A stretch of DNA of 64,000 nucleotides, from positions 124,001 through 188,000 of the forward strand of contig JAJSPD010000018.1 of NCBI GenBank assembly GCA_021307315.1, read 5' to 3'. The translations under genes were made by a program, and so were the position numbers. The DNA comes from Bisporella sp. PMI_857. Taxonomy: Eukaryota > Ascomycota > Leotiomycetes > Helotiales > Helotiaceae. Positions 1 to 11,198 of this stretch are shown here, in pieces. A model generated the notes under the pieces. That model was not told the DNA's origin and ran no database searches. It saw only the letters and a program-made list of their open reading frames with translations. Position 1 is the stretch's first letter, and every line of letters starts with the position of its first letter.

Positions 1-1764
1 AACGGCTATACCCCAACTTGGTTGCTCAAGTCAATCTGGGACTATTTAACTACATCGACACACCGATGCCCGCAGAAGGAGTCACCAACAAGAGGCAAGT
101 CACAGGACGCATGATTCACAACTATCTTCAGAGGTATGCCGAGGAACACGACCTCCTGCGTCGTATTCGATTCAATACCCATGTAAATAAAGTTGAGCGT
201 GGGCCGCGAGGATGGCGTCTCCACTACAAAGACAGTGCCGACATCCTGGATACTGAGAAGCTTATGGTGGCAACTGGAGTAACATCTATCCCAAATATGC
301 CAGAATACATGGCCAAGGATGTTCAGGTTCCAGTTGTCCACTCTCGAGACTTGGGCGAGTCTTACAACGACCTTCAACAAAGTAAATATCAGCATGTAAT
401 GGTAGTTGGCGCAGCCAAATCCGCCTATGACGCTGTATATCTACTTTTAACTATGGGGAAAAAGGTAACGTGGGTTATCCGGCCCGAAGGAGGCGGGCCA
501 CTTGCCATATTGCCATCGGAGTTGTTGGGTTACTTTACGAGTATTGGCGTTGCGTCCACCAGGTTAATGACCGGTCTTAGTCCTTCAATATTTAACACTG
601 AAGGACTGGTATACTCCCTCTTCCAGGCGAATCCAATTGGGCGCTGGCTGGCAGGTGCATTCTGGGATGTTGTGGCTTACCTGAGTGATCTCCATGCTGG
701 TTATGATAAAGGAGGCCACGTTGCCGGCCTGAGGCCAGAAATAGATGGCAAAAGGTTTGGACTCCTTTAGTTTAGATGGTACTAAAGTTAACGTATGACA
801 GTATCTTCTGGGCTAATTCAGGCCTCGGCGTTGTTACTCTTCCGGACTTTTGGAGCACAATTCACAAGGGCGATGTGACAATCATTCGGGATGACCTGGG
901 GACCCTCAATAATGATACCATGACCTTTAAGTCTGGGAAATCAGTTAAATCTGACTTCATTGTCATGTGTACTGGATGGGGAGATCACTTCGCCATGTTC
1001 GATAATGATCACAAAACCGAAATCGGCCTGCCAGTGAAAGCCCAAAATTTTGATAAGTATCCAGCCGACCGAGACTGGAAAGGCATAGATCGTGAAGCGG
1101 AAGCGTCTGTTGACCGGAAACTACCATTTTTAGCCAAAGGACCCGTGTTGGCCAATGCCCATTCGCAGTTGCTAAAATCTCCTCCACGAAACTGGAGGCT
1201 CTACCGGAGAGTAGTACCGCTTGCTCTTGCTAAGAAGAACGACCGTTCACTCGCCATTTTGGGCCAAATTCATACTGTCCAGACACCCTTAGTTGCATCA
1301 GTGCAAACCTTCTGGGCCATTCTCTATCTCCTCGGAGAGCAGGACCTGCCCCACGAGAACATAATGGTCAAGGAGATTGCCGAATGGAATGCCTGGACAC
1401 GGAAGCGCTACATCAGTCAAGGTCGAAAGTTCCCGTACTCCCTATATGACTTCCTCCCCGTAAGTTTCTAATCAAACATTTATGAATATACTTGCTGATT
1501 CAGAGATTGCAGTACGTCGAAACTCTCTGCAAGGACCTTGGTGTCAATTCTCGCAGAAAATCCAATTTCATATCTGAATATTTCTCATCATACAAGCCTG
1601 AGGACTTCAATGACATTATCGACGAGTACTATGCGCAAAAGATGATTGGTCCCAAGGGTAAAGGGAAAGCTACAGGTTCCCAATATTCAAGATTGCTTGC
1701 GCTAATTTTAGCCGGAGTCGGTACCCTTATTGCCTTAGCCAGATGGATTCTGAGTATGATGTAA
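1..1764 (+). CDS. Flavin-containing monooxygenase-like protein, 5' end outside window, frame broken near 770
   Basis: The sequence enters in frame from before base 1 (reading frame begins at base 3) and encodes the C-terminal part of an FAD/NAD(P)H monooxygenase of the fungal FMO/Baeyer-Villiger type. Visible are an NADPH-binding Rossmann segment (VMVVGAAKSAYDAVYLL, about 125-140 codons in), an MCTGWG segment matching the second conserved ATG-like strand of FMOs, and a hydrophobic C-terminal anchor (LLALILAGVGTLIALARWIL), which suggests membrane association. Exons: <1..~770, ~776..1459, 1504..1764. The 44-bp intron at 1460-1503 joins DFLP to RLQYVE cleanly. Between 761 and 785 the frame moves from +3 through a short +1 stretch (SLDGTK) to +2, with stops on both sides, so at least two lesions are needed. 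This is either a pseudogene or an assembly error. The neighbouring SDR and MFS exporter suggest a catabolic or secondary-metabolite role. The substrate is unknown. Confidence 0.75.
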
Positions 1765-2551
1765 AGGGGAAAATATCATAACACTGCCTCTATATACTCA
1801 CTGTCCTATGATGTTGTTGGTTTATCTCGTGGAACCCTGCAAAGTAAACATCAACACCGTCTTCAACTTACTGATTAGCTTGCTCCCTTTGGCACAAAAT
1901 GAGGAAATCGAAGCATTTCCTTAGGTATTTTGTATCTAGCATTAGATTGTAGGCTAGGTTTTAGCAAGTTTCCGTACTAGGAACAATTCTGACCTTAAAA
2001 TATTCTTGAAGACAAGTTAACAACTTAATGGCTCTTTCATATCGTACCTGGCTAAACTAAATTGATAATATAGCATGGTATGGTGAGTGAGAACTATCAA
2101 ACTATTCTGAGTTAGCATTATATACCGCCTCAAGATCAAGTAGCCTTATTGCAAAATGCTTGTATTATTGAGCCTTCCCTTCACTTGGACTAGCAAGGTG
2201 TGCCTCTCCAGTTGCTTCCCAAAAACCCCTCTATTTCAATGCTTTCTCAAACAAACCTCCTTTTACGAAATCCAGTATGTGTAGTTTCTATGTAGATCAG
2301 AATTAGTGCTACGAGCTATCAAACATCATTATCTCTACTTTGTCGGTTTTAATATTATTTTTTTCTTTAAACTTGAGTATATTCGGCTGCACTTGGAAAA
2401 TACCAGTTTTTTGTCCATCAGAAGAACTTTACAGCCCCTTCTCACTCTGGATGAATATTCTAGTAGTTTTTGCGCTTAGCCGAGTCAACCTATACTTTGG
2501 CATTTACTAAAGATGTTACTCTCCTTCCTGCCGCTGCATGGGCTTCTCCTT
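1765..2551. other. Intergenic, convergent 3' ends
   Basis: AT-rich stretch between two convergent genes (FMO-like and SDR). No coding segment, RNA gene or repeat could be supported in it. Confidence 0.6.
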
Positions 2552-3608
2552 TTACATTGCCACATAGCCACCATCCGCGGGAAGCGCAATGCCCGTCACC
2601 ACTGCAGCATCATCACTAGCGAGAAAAACAGCGCTGCCAGCCACCTCCTCCGCACTAAGCCAATCACCCCATGGCGTAGATTTGAGGAAGGCTTGAGCTG
2701 CGGCCTCATCTAAGTCGCGTGTCATAGCTGTCTTGATCAAGCCGGGACAGAGCGCGTTTGCGATAATGCGATCATGCGCATAGTCAAGGGCAATCTGTTT
2801 AGTTAAGTTGAGGGACGCTGCCTTAGAAGCGTTGTAAGCGCCTGGGAAGCGCTATTGTCAGAAGAGAACAGGCTTGGAATAGGGAGGAAGTAGGATGAGA
2901 TTACTTACCAGCGCCACCTGCCGAGGCTACCAACCCCATCACACTAGACACATTGATGATACGGCCACGAATGCTCTTGGCATCAAGTTCCTGCTTTACC
3001 ATCTGTGCGAGCGCGTGCTTGCTGCCGTTATACACACCAGTGGCGTTGATTCGACTAGAAAAATTGATTGAGTAATAGGACAGAATAAAGGGCAAAAATG
3101 CTAACTTACATCATCCTATCCCATTCATAATCGGGGAGCTCATGGAGTCGAATGGTTGAATTAGTGTGTCCAACTCCCGCGTTGTTTACCATCCTATGCC
3201 ACCACACAATCTGTTAGCATCTATTATACAAGATAGAACGCCAAAGTCATGCTTTTGAACTAAGGGAACTCACACATCCAACCGTCCCCCCTCCGCCACT
3301 GCCGCTCGCACGGCTTCTTTGACCTCACTCGCCTTTCCTACGTCAACCTTGACGAACTTGGCCTTCCCCTCACCATACAGCTTTTGGATCACATCATGGG
3401 TGGCACCAACCTCGCCATCACTGCCCTTACGCGGTTCTGCCTGTAGGTCTGTGCAGACGACGAGTTTAGTGCCATGAGAAGCAAAGGCAAGTGCAATGGC
3501 TCGGCCCAAGCCGGATGATGCTCCCGTGACCACAGCGACTTTATTGTGTAGGCGGGGGATGAATGTGGTCATGATCAAAGTAAGGGGCGAAGCGGATGAT
3601 AGTGTCAT
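2552..3608 (-). CDS. Short-chain dehydrogenase/reductase (SDR)
   Basis: A classical NAD(P)-dependent SDR of about 260-272 residues. The glycine-rich cofactor motif TGASSGLG follows VAVV near the N-terminus, NNAG is present in the middle, and the catalytic Ser (NVSS) and YNASK (Tyr-x3-Lys) follow. The C-terminal GLIKT and GIALPADGGYV segments also match the family. Exons on the minus strand: 3274-3608, 3110-3193, 2909-3054 and 2552-2841. Introns are 80, 55 and 67 bp with GTGAGT/GTAAGT donors, and all phases join. The first in-frame ATG is at 3608; a second at 3572 (MTTFIP) gives a more typical SDR N-terminus and may be the true start. It lies between the FMO-like gene and the MFS exporter, which fits an oxidoreductase of the same small pathway. 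Substrate cannot be read from the sequence. Confidence 0.88.
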
Positions 3609-4766
3609 TCAAGTAGGGTTCTAAATTGCTCAAGCGGAAGCAACACGTTTTAAGATGGGGACATCCAATTCAGAGCGGGTTAGATAGAGATTGCCAGTAC
3701 AGAGGCTCGATCAAGTGAAGTTCTAGAGCCTTGAAATCTTTACTTATAAGAATCTCGGCATCTAGCACGAAAGTTACGAGGATCAGGTAAGCCCCGATAT
3801 AGAAGTGGGACTAACTTTGCGGCATCAGTCCTGCCAAGGAAAGTGGCGCAAGCTATAAATGAAATACTAGCTTTATTTTTCCCCAAAGAAAGCATTAAAC
3901 AAATTAGAAATGTAGTACTCTTGCCCATGCCTATTAAAACCTCTCTTTTTACCACAAAAACCTTCCTCCATAGAGAGCTGTATTTTGGGAACTTCAAAGA
4001 AAACTCTTTGCCAACTGGTTCTTTGCCAATTCTTGCGGAAGGATTCCAACCTCGGTGGCTCTCCCGACTAGCCTTTCTAACCCTGTGGGGATGCTCGGCA
4101 AAGCCTCCGAAGTACGACCCAATCCCCGTGCTTTGTGGTACTAGCTAATTGGACAATACTGAAAATTCAATTGTGATTAGGCAATTCGAATGCGCTTCAG
4201 TGATTCTGGAATCATCATTGTTATGAATGGACGTTTCCGTTGAATCGTTTAATCAATGAAGCGTTTACGGCTAGTCAAACTCTAACTTCTGACGATGCGG
4301 CGGTCTGGTAGCAGTCGGTCAATGGGTCGGTTCTGAGGTTGATTCTCTAACAGTAATGTTGGTTTGAGAGGAATTAGGGCGAGATTTACTTCAAGAGAAA
4401 CGATTGTTAATATTATTCTGTTTATATCTCGAGAACTATATTCAACTTTTAAATGCAAACAAGTAAGAATGTCTGAGCTTAATGATTGAACATAAGAATA
4501 TAAAAGACACCCAGAACTGATGTCGAACCAGTTCACTCTTAAGTGTTGACTCGAACCCCCATAATCAGTTTTATGACACGGAGTGTCACAAGAACCCGTT
4601 CCCACACCGTTAGTTTCTGAATCTATCCACTCTATGAAGCAATCGTCTAAATAACTCTGGTAGTACTAGCAGAGGTCGTATCGTCATGCAAATAGGTCTC
4701 AATCCACACCTCCTTTGAAATCCAAATACTCTCTGAGTACTTCTACACGGATAGTCGTAGCTATGC
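3609..4766. other. Intergenic region, AT-rich, no supported gene
   Basis: Separates the SDR and MFS genes. Weak ORFs on both strands (3740-4148) overlap each other, have no recognisable domain and no splice-consistent extension. It may include degraded repeat DNA, but no terminal repeats or coding relic are visible. Confidence 0.5.
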
Positions 4767-6688
4767 TCAAGCTCCGCCTGCTATGGCTGGGGGTGGTGCT
4801 CCTGAGAAAAGTCTCTCCTTCTTCATCACTGCCGCACAGATCACTGTGAACGCGCCTGCTGCAATGCTGATGATGTAAACTCTGCTCATGGCAGCCGTAA
4901 TACCTGCGGTTGCTTGATCCTTTATCTCGGGACTTAGCTTCTCAAAAAGCGTGCTCTGTGCCCCTGCAATAGCCCTCCTAATATCCGCTTGCGAGAATCC
5001 TTGACCACGCAGCACGTGAGTGAGGTTCTTCATCGCAACACTTTGGAAGATCTGGCCACCAATAAGCAGGGAACCCATCTGGAAACCAAGTTGAGAAAGG
5101 TTGAGCATGGAGATGACACGCTGGACGTCAAGCCCAGAGCCAGTTCGCATAATGGTTTTCACACCGCCGACAGTGTAACCAGCCTGGAAGATCAAACCGG
5201 TGCCAGCTCCAAGTATGATGCTGTATCCGTAGACTTTTCCCATAGAAGTAGAGGGTACAACAGTATACATGGTTGCACCGCCGACTGCCATGAGGACTCC
5301 ACCCACGAGGAACAACGCCCAACTAAAGCAGTCAGCTCACCAAGCAAAAATTAAGACACAAATTAGTACTTACTAATAGCTAATCCTTGGGAGAAGGGCA
5401 CCAGATAACATGTTCATCGATGCGAGGAAAGAAATATAAGGGAGGAGGCGAACGGCTGCCATCAGTGCGGTGTCTCCATGCACGAAGACAAAATAGACCG
5501 GAATGTAATAAAGTGGAACGTAGATATTGGTAGCGCCTGCGGCAGTGACAACATTGAGCAATAGTAGGGTGTAGTCGTTAAGGATATGTTTCGGCGGGAA
5601 CATGCGCATTTCACAGGTTGTTAAGAAGACAAAGTACTGCTGGAGAATGGTCAAAATGAGCAGGACCCCGGAAACGACGAATGTTGCGATTGTACGGCCA
5701 TCACCCCAACGCCAAATAGAACCTGCGAAGGTCAATGCCATGGTGAATGATACCATTGCTCCAGTGCTAAGAGTAAATCCAGCCCAGTCTAGGGATTTGG
5801 TCCTTGCAAGTGCGGAAGTATCTGGAGCTCCTGGTGGCCGAACTGGCTGGAGGAGGAAGAGGTATGCTGGTGCACATACGGCCGCAATGACACTAGGCAT
5901 ATTAGCAACAGCAGAGTGGTATTTTTTATTCATCAAAGCGCTTACAGATTGATGTAGAATGCCCATCGCCATGTTGCTGAAGAGTCAGAGAAAGCCCCTC
6001 CTACTACGGGCCCAAGAACAGCACCTGTTCCCCAAACAACACCAATTCCTGAAATATAGCGGCCACGTTCCTGTTCAGACGTGGTGAGGGAGAAATAATT
6101 AAGACATCTTTCAAATTATATTAGCAAATTGTGGGCCGTGTGTTTGATGAACCAACCCAAGAAAGATCCCAGACCCTCCAACACCAGCAATTGCTCTACC
6201 GACAATAAGGGCGTTCATAGTAGGCGCTGCAGCGCATATAACAGAGCCAATTTCAAAGAGAATAACACTTGCGATGAACAGTTTCTTTAGATCAAAGTTA
6301 GAATATGCGGCAGCCCTTTACGCAGTAGTTAGCTCATGGTCACTCAAAAGAGAAATGCAGCGCCTTACGTTGGTAACACAGCACACACAGAGCCGAGAGG
6401 GAAAGCAGTTCCGACCCAGGTGAGGCGCTCGACATTGTCAAATCGCTCAACGATTGCGGCTTGAATGTCTGCAGCAATAGTGGTATCAAGGCCGTAGATG
6501 AGTGCACTAGTGTAGATGGATATACAAACCAGGACCCATTTAAAACCATGTACGGTTCTCGGGCCGGATACCTCGTCTTTCTGTTCTAGAGACTCATCAG
6601 GCGTGGCGTTCCCAGATTCTTTGCTGCCTTCAATCGAGTCTCGTGAATCCGAAAGGACTCCCCCCTCGACCTTCTCTGTGGAAGTCAT
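4767..6688 (-). CDS. MFS multidrug/metabolite exporter, DHA2 (14-TM) type
   Basis: Polytopic membrane exporter of 571 residues. It has a charged cytosolic N-terminal tail (about 45 residues, rich in D/E/S), then hydrophobic segments throughout. DHA signature pieces are visible: LDTTIAADIQ in the first helix, GRAIAGVGGSG (motif B region) and GTGAVLGPVVGGAF (antiporter motif C). The length and a central insertion of helices fit the 14-TM drug:H+ antiporter family. Exons on the minus strand: 6369-6688, 6157-6315, 5946-6107, 5374-5892 and 4767-5322. Introns are 49-53 bp; the 6108-6156 intron has a weak GTTGGT donor. All phases close. It is transcribed divergently from a Zn2Cys6 regulator, an arrangement common in exporter/regulator pairs of fungal toxin-resistance or secondary-metabolite loci. 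The exported compound is unknown. Confidence 0.88.
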
Positions 6689-7239
6689 CGCGCGTCAGAG
6701 GTGTCACTCAGAAAGGAGGGGAATGTTATAGACAATTGTATGAAGAATAAGTCGGTTGTCCTTGAGACGTGCGTATAGGGAGTGTATAAGTATGCCATAG
6801 TATTAATATTCGAATACTACCCCTTGAATTACTAAGGTTGGCATACGTGAAATTGTTAGTAAGAACATCCTCGGCCAGTTTGGCCGGCGGCCATATACCT
6901 GAATGTTACATTAAGGCTAACAATATACTAAGCTTAGTGCTGGCCCTTAGCCCTAGCTGCGGTTTGAATCCCCAGTATTTGGCGATCTTATGCTTTATTA
7001 TGGAGATTCAACAAGGAACGGTGCCGTGATGCAGGGGTATCTCACGTGACCCTAAATAATCATCAGCGGCCAAATTCGCCGGCATTAAACCACGACCACA
7101 TTGTTCCGCTCCGCGCCTCTCTCTTCGCCTCCCGAACAATCTGCAGAAAGAAGAAAGTTCCCATCTTACATCGAACACAAGAGAACAGAGGTTTCACTTC
7201 TTGCGTAAGGCTTGCGTAAGGGTATTCCCCACGTGACCC
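6689..7239. promoter_or_regulatory. Shared divergent promoter of MFS exporter and Zn2Cys6 regulator
   Basis: The 551-bp interval lies between two start codons facing away from each other. It contains two CACGTGAC E-box-like sites (7043-7050 and 7230-7237), the second only two bases before the regulator ATG. A short tandem repeat of TTGCGTAAGG lies at about 7201-7221. Binding factors are not known; CACGTG cores are recognised by bHLH proteins in fungi generally. Confidence 0.45.
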
Positions 7240-9146
7240 ATGGATTCTGCATCGTCCTCGCTCGAGTCGTCTAATGAATCTTCATCACCAGGGCCGATGA
7301 GGCTCTGTGGATATTGCCATAAACCATTCCTCAAAGGCTGGTCTTCTTTACATATTTCTTACCATGATACATAACTGACGATTGCATGATAGAAACATCG
7401 TACAATCGACACATTTTATATTGTCGCCGCGCCCACAACCGCCCTCGAACTCGTGTCAGGTCATGTCGGGCTTGTAGTGTCGCCAAGGCAAAGTGCAGCT
7501 TCCAACCTCGATGTTTGCGATGTACAAACAAAGGGCTTGACTGTGTTTATGAAAATACGACTACTACACGTACGGAACAGGTCGCTCTTGGAGAACAAAC
7601 GCCGCAAGGCAATCCACCAGTATTCTCCCCGACTCCCTCCCCCTCAACGGGCAACAACTTTACCTGGAACGATTTGCCTGCATCCGCCGAGACAATAGGC
7701 CCGTCAGACGAAGCGCAAGTCACCATGGATTGGGATTCACTTGGTTACGCTATCGCGAACAGTATCCCGCAGAGCCCTAGAAATACTATGCTCAATTTCC
7801 ATGAGCCAACCACGAAGGGTATGCCCAACGGGACGCTCCTTCTTGATCGCCCTGATGGTAGACATGTTATAGATGGCCTGCACGCCAATTTTGATCCCGG
7901 AAATCTCTCGCTCGCAAAACAAAACCAACCCTGGCCTTCTTGGCCCATTCGAGATGAATATTTTTCTGCCCTTTCCGGGCTTACATGTCTATCCGAACGA
8001 TCGGATTCAGATTTTCTGGCGCGAGTACCGATATCAGACCCCGTCTCACAGTTCACCGCAACTATGGTTATGCAGATGCTTCGTGCTTTCCCACAGATGA
8101 TGCTTCGTCGAGAGACTCTCCCTTGTTTCATACACGGGCACTGGTATCGTCCCACAAATAATACCGATCCCACTCTACCTGAACCTCTGGTGAATTGCAT
8201 GGGCATCGCGCAAGTCTTTGCTTCACAGAATCCAGATAGCATGCCATTTTTGTGGCGCACAGTTAAGATGGAGCAACGATCCTTCCTTGAAAAGGTTTGT
8301 TTCATAGTTTCTTTACTATGGAGCGCTCAAAGCTCGAGCAAAGTGCAAAGTGCAAAGATTCTTCCATAGACCTCGGAATCCACATCCGTTAGTCTATCTC
8401 TGACTGATAAATGCAGTTCCAAAGATATTCCCATCTCCGAATGAAGGTGTGGCTAATTTGTTGGCAGCAAAAGCAGAATCAATTCACAAAAAACGAACTC
8501 CTTGCAGCGGTTCAAGCCCAGATTATGTATATTATCATGCGAGTTATTGGTAACTCAAAATTAGAGAAGGACTTGAACCTGGAACTGCTCGTAACTCACC
8601 AGGTGAAACATCTTCTGGTGCCCAAAATTTGTCTAATTGAGTGAGGTAGATACTTTGTGACAGTTTCCGGAAGCTATGTAACGAGCCATTTTGCCAAGAC
8701 GAGAGGCTCTATCCAAGCTCCAGCTGGGAAGCTTGGATATTTGCCGAGTCCCGAAGAAGGTAATGCCTTTCCAGGCTCTCTCTCCGGTCAATTTTCTGTT
8801 CCTGTTGGCCATTGCTAACACTACACACAGGACTGTATTAGTATGGTTTCTGATCGCTCAAATGGTTCGTGTCAAAACCGGCGTACCTTGTGATATAATT
8901 AATGGCTTTCGCGCTCTTCCCCTCTGTTCTCCCAAGTCGTGCTGGGAGGCCAAAACACGTTCTGTATGGCAGTCAGAATATGATGTGTACAAGTCCATGC
9001 CGCGGATGGATCTTGATGTTTTTGGAGATCTTATTGATGCTTGCAAGCAGAGCGATGTCAGCCATAACATTATGAAATTGGATACCTGGAATGCGAAAGC
9101 TGATAATCTTGGTATGATGCTTAGTTTGAGCGCAGCAATGGTCTAG
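7240..9146 (+). CDS. Zn2Cys6 transcription factor with N-terminal C2HC finger
   Basis: Predicted fungal regulator of 536 residues. The N-terminus has a short serine-rich leader and a C-x2-C-x12-H-x3-C finger (CGYCHKPF ... HILYC). It is followed by a Zn2Cys6 binuclear cluster (CRACSVAKAKC ... CLRCTNKGLDC, spacing 2-6-5-2-6). The middle carries the typical ELLAAVQAQIMYIIMRV helix, and the C-terminal half has WEAWIFAESRRRTVLVWFLIA, common in this regulator class. Exons: 7240-7336, 7393-8294, 8417-8602, 8650-8759 and 8831-9146. The first intron (7337-7392) has to start with GC rather than GT to keep frame and finger spacing. The other introns are 122, 47 and 71 bp, and all phases close. It is divergent from the MFS exporter and probably controls it. 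The exon 1 junction is the least certain part. Confidence 0.75.
7337..7392 (+). other. Candidate GC-AG intron
   Basis: The exon before ends CTCAAAG and the candidate intron begins GCTGGT and ends ATAG. The only GT nearby (7341) leaves the following exon out of frame. With the GC donor the finger reads HKPFLKETSYNRH with the expected 12-residue spacing. A weak donor, so a mutated splice site is equally possible. Confidence 0.5.
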
Positions 9147-10065
9147 GATGAAGGGAGCTTGATTTATGAGCTTCCTCGTCGTTAATACTCAATAAATGGT
9201 TTGGAGTTTAGGATGGGGGCCAAACTCATGTTAAATATTTAGATTATTTAGGTCTTGGTTTCAAGTACTCTCTACAAGACTCTCATTATCTATAGATAGC
9301 ATCAACTGTGATCTTTGATCAACGATGGTAGTTTAAAGGGTAGATAACATAATGACAGGTGCCTCCCAAGTTCAGATATGCATTACTCTGCAAACATACT
9401 AGAACAGGACCAGCCACGCTTGGTTCAATCTATTTCTTTAATTCATTTCAATACACATAAGCAAACATTTTGCATCTTCTGATACATGTTCAACCAGCAT
9501 GAGAGCACACCTTCAATATTTGCTTGAAACGATTAAGTTTGCTTGAGTGAACTGTTTACAGTCAACTCTCCATATAAAGGCAGGCTGGGTTTCATATTAG
9601 CATTCCGATATATATGGGCTTCTGATGTACTAATTTGTAAAAATGTATAAACTACAATATACATAGTCACGTGTTTGCATAATTTGAATAATTTATATGT
9701 TTAGTCAGCAAGAGTGCTGCTTCTTGGGCAAACCCTTTGAATTTTATATATCGGAATATAGGTGAATTTCTAAAGATTCATTCCGAGTATGATAGAACAA
9801 AGATTGCAAAGTGTCGCCAGTTGATTGTAAATGCTCAAGTCGCTTAAGAAAGTTAGTTAGGTAAGCTAAGATGGCCCAAGACGAACTAGCGCTTAAGCAA
9901 GAGCAGCAAGCTTACTAAATGCACGCGATATTACAAGAAAGAGAAAATCAATTCATAATATTCTAGAAATTTGACCGCGGTTGTCATACCAAATAGATAC
10001 TATCATCCCCAGCATTGTGAGCATCAAACATTGCGGTAAGGACCTGTGAACTACTTCAGACAAGG
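9147..10065. other. Intergenic between two co-oriented regulators
   Basis: About 0.9 kb of AT-rich sequence upstream of the second regulator. No coding segment, RNA or repeat is supported. Confidence 0.6.
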
Positions 10066-11198
10066 ATGAATATACATCTGAGCTCGAAACGGCGCAAAGC
10101 ATGCAATGCTTGTGTACGCGCAAAGAGAAGATGCGACCTTCGACTACCTCAATGCAGTAGATGTGCTAGCCGAGGTTCAATTTGTGGATATGTACGCTTA
10201 GCCTAGGAAAATTTCTCCCCTTGATCTAACTGACGGCGCAGGCAACGGCATCCGAGATTGACTCTCGGAGCCTCCAGCAAGCCGGAAATGGCTGGCATCG
10301 AGTATCTCCACTTGAAGGGGGTCCAATAGTTCAGGGATTCATCTCAATACCTCTATCCACAGGTACAGACTTCAACCCCGGTGCCTTAATGGCCCGGGAC
10401 TTGTCCCCACTCACATCCTTCTGCTTCCAAGAACGTACAACCCTCACACCAGAGCAAACCGATTTTTGCATCAGCCAATTCCAGTTCTGGATCCTACAGC
10501 TAGCCCAGCAAAACCAATCACCGTTCATCCATTCTAGTTCATATCAACAAAAGCCACCAGAAGCCTACCAGGGTCTCCTTGGCGTTTGTGCTATGTATTC
10601 TCAAAAGACGCCTCAAAACCAAAGTATCATCTTCTCAATGCTAGATAGCCAAGTTTTCCGATTGATTTACAAAGCTAAATCAGAGTATTGGGGAGCGGAA
10701 GAATACTTGCTTGGGGTGCAAGCGATGATCATGTATCAAATCATTCGGCTTTTCGATGGTGATATCCGCCAGCGCGCAAATGCGGAAAGACATTTCGCCA
10801 TGCTTGAAACCTGGACAAGGAAGCTACATTCCGCGAAAAACGCTTCCAGTAACGACTGCGGCACCGGATCCCACTATCGTCGCTGGATTTTTATCGAAAG
10901 CATCAGACGAACGGTCATTATGGCCATCATGGTCCAGGCTATATATACCGTCGTCAAGGATGGTTTCTGCACCAGCGTTCCGCTTCTAGCAACATTGCCG
11001 GTCTCGGCGGATGGGGGATTGTGGAATTTATCGGAGGATATCTGGCGGCAAAGTAAACCCGGCTTTCAGAACGATATGTTTTCGTACCAAGACTTTATTG
11101 AAAAATGGAATGGAGGAGAGGCGCTACACCTTGATAGCTATGAAACGATCCTGCTGGCCGCTTGCAAGCATCACATTAGACCGCCATTACTTGCATAG
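10066..11198 (+). CDS. Zn2Cys6 transcription factor, short form
   Basis: Predicted 360-residue regulator. Exon 1 (10066-10191) encodes a basic leader and a complete Zn2Cys6 cluster (CNACVRAKRRC ... CSRCASRGSIC, spacing 2-6-6-2-6). A 50-bp intron (10192-10241, GTACGC...GCAG) ends exactly after the cluster. Exon 2 (10242-11198) has the helical middle domain with AEEYLLGVQAMIMYQIIRLF and then RRWIFIESIRRTVIMAI. These segments align with the corresponding LLAAVQAQIMYIIMRV and WIFAESRRRTVLVWF segments of the regulator at 7240-9146, so both belong to the same regulator class and may be old duplicates. The protein lacks the N-terminal C2HC finger of its neighbour. It sits downstream of the exporter/regulator pair in the same accessory block. 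Confidence 0.8.

Noticed and set aside
755..770. 16-bp GT-AG segment as an intron in the FMO-like gene
   Set aside because: Too short to be spliced, and joining it still leads to a stop shortly after.
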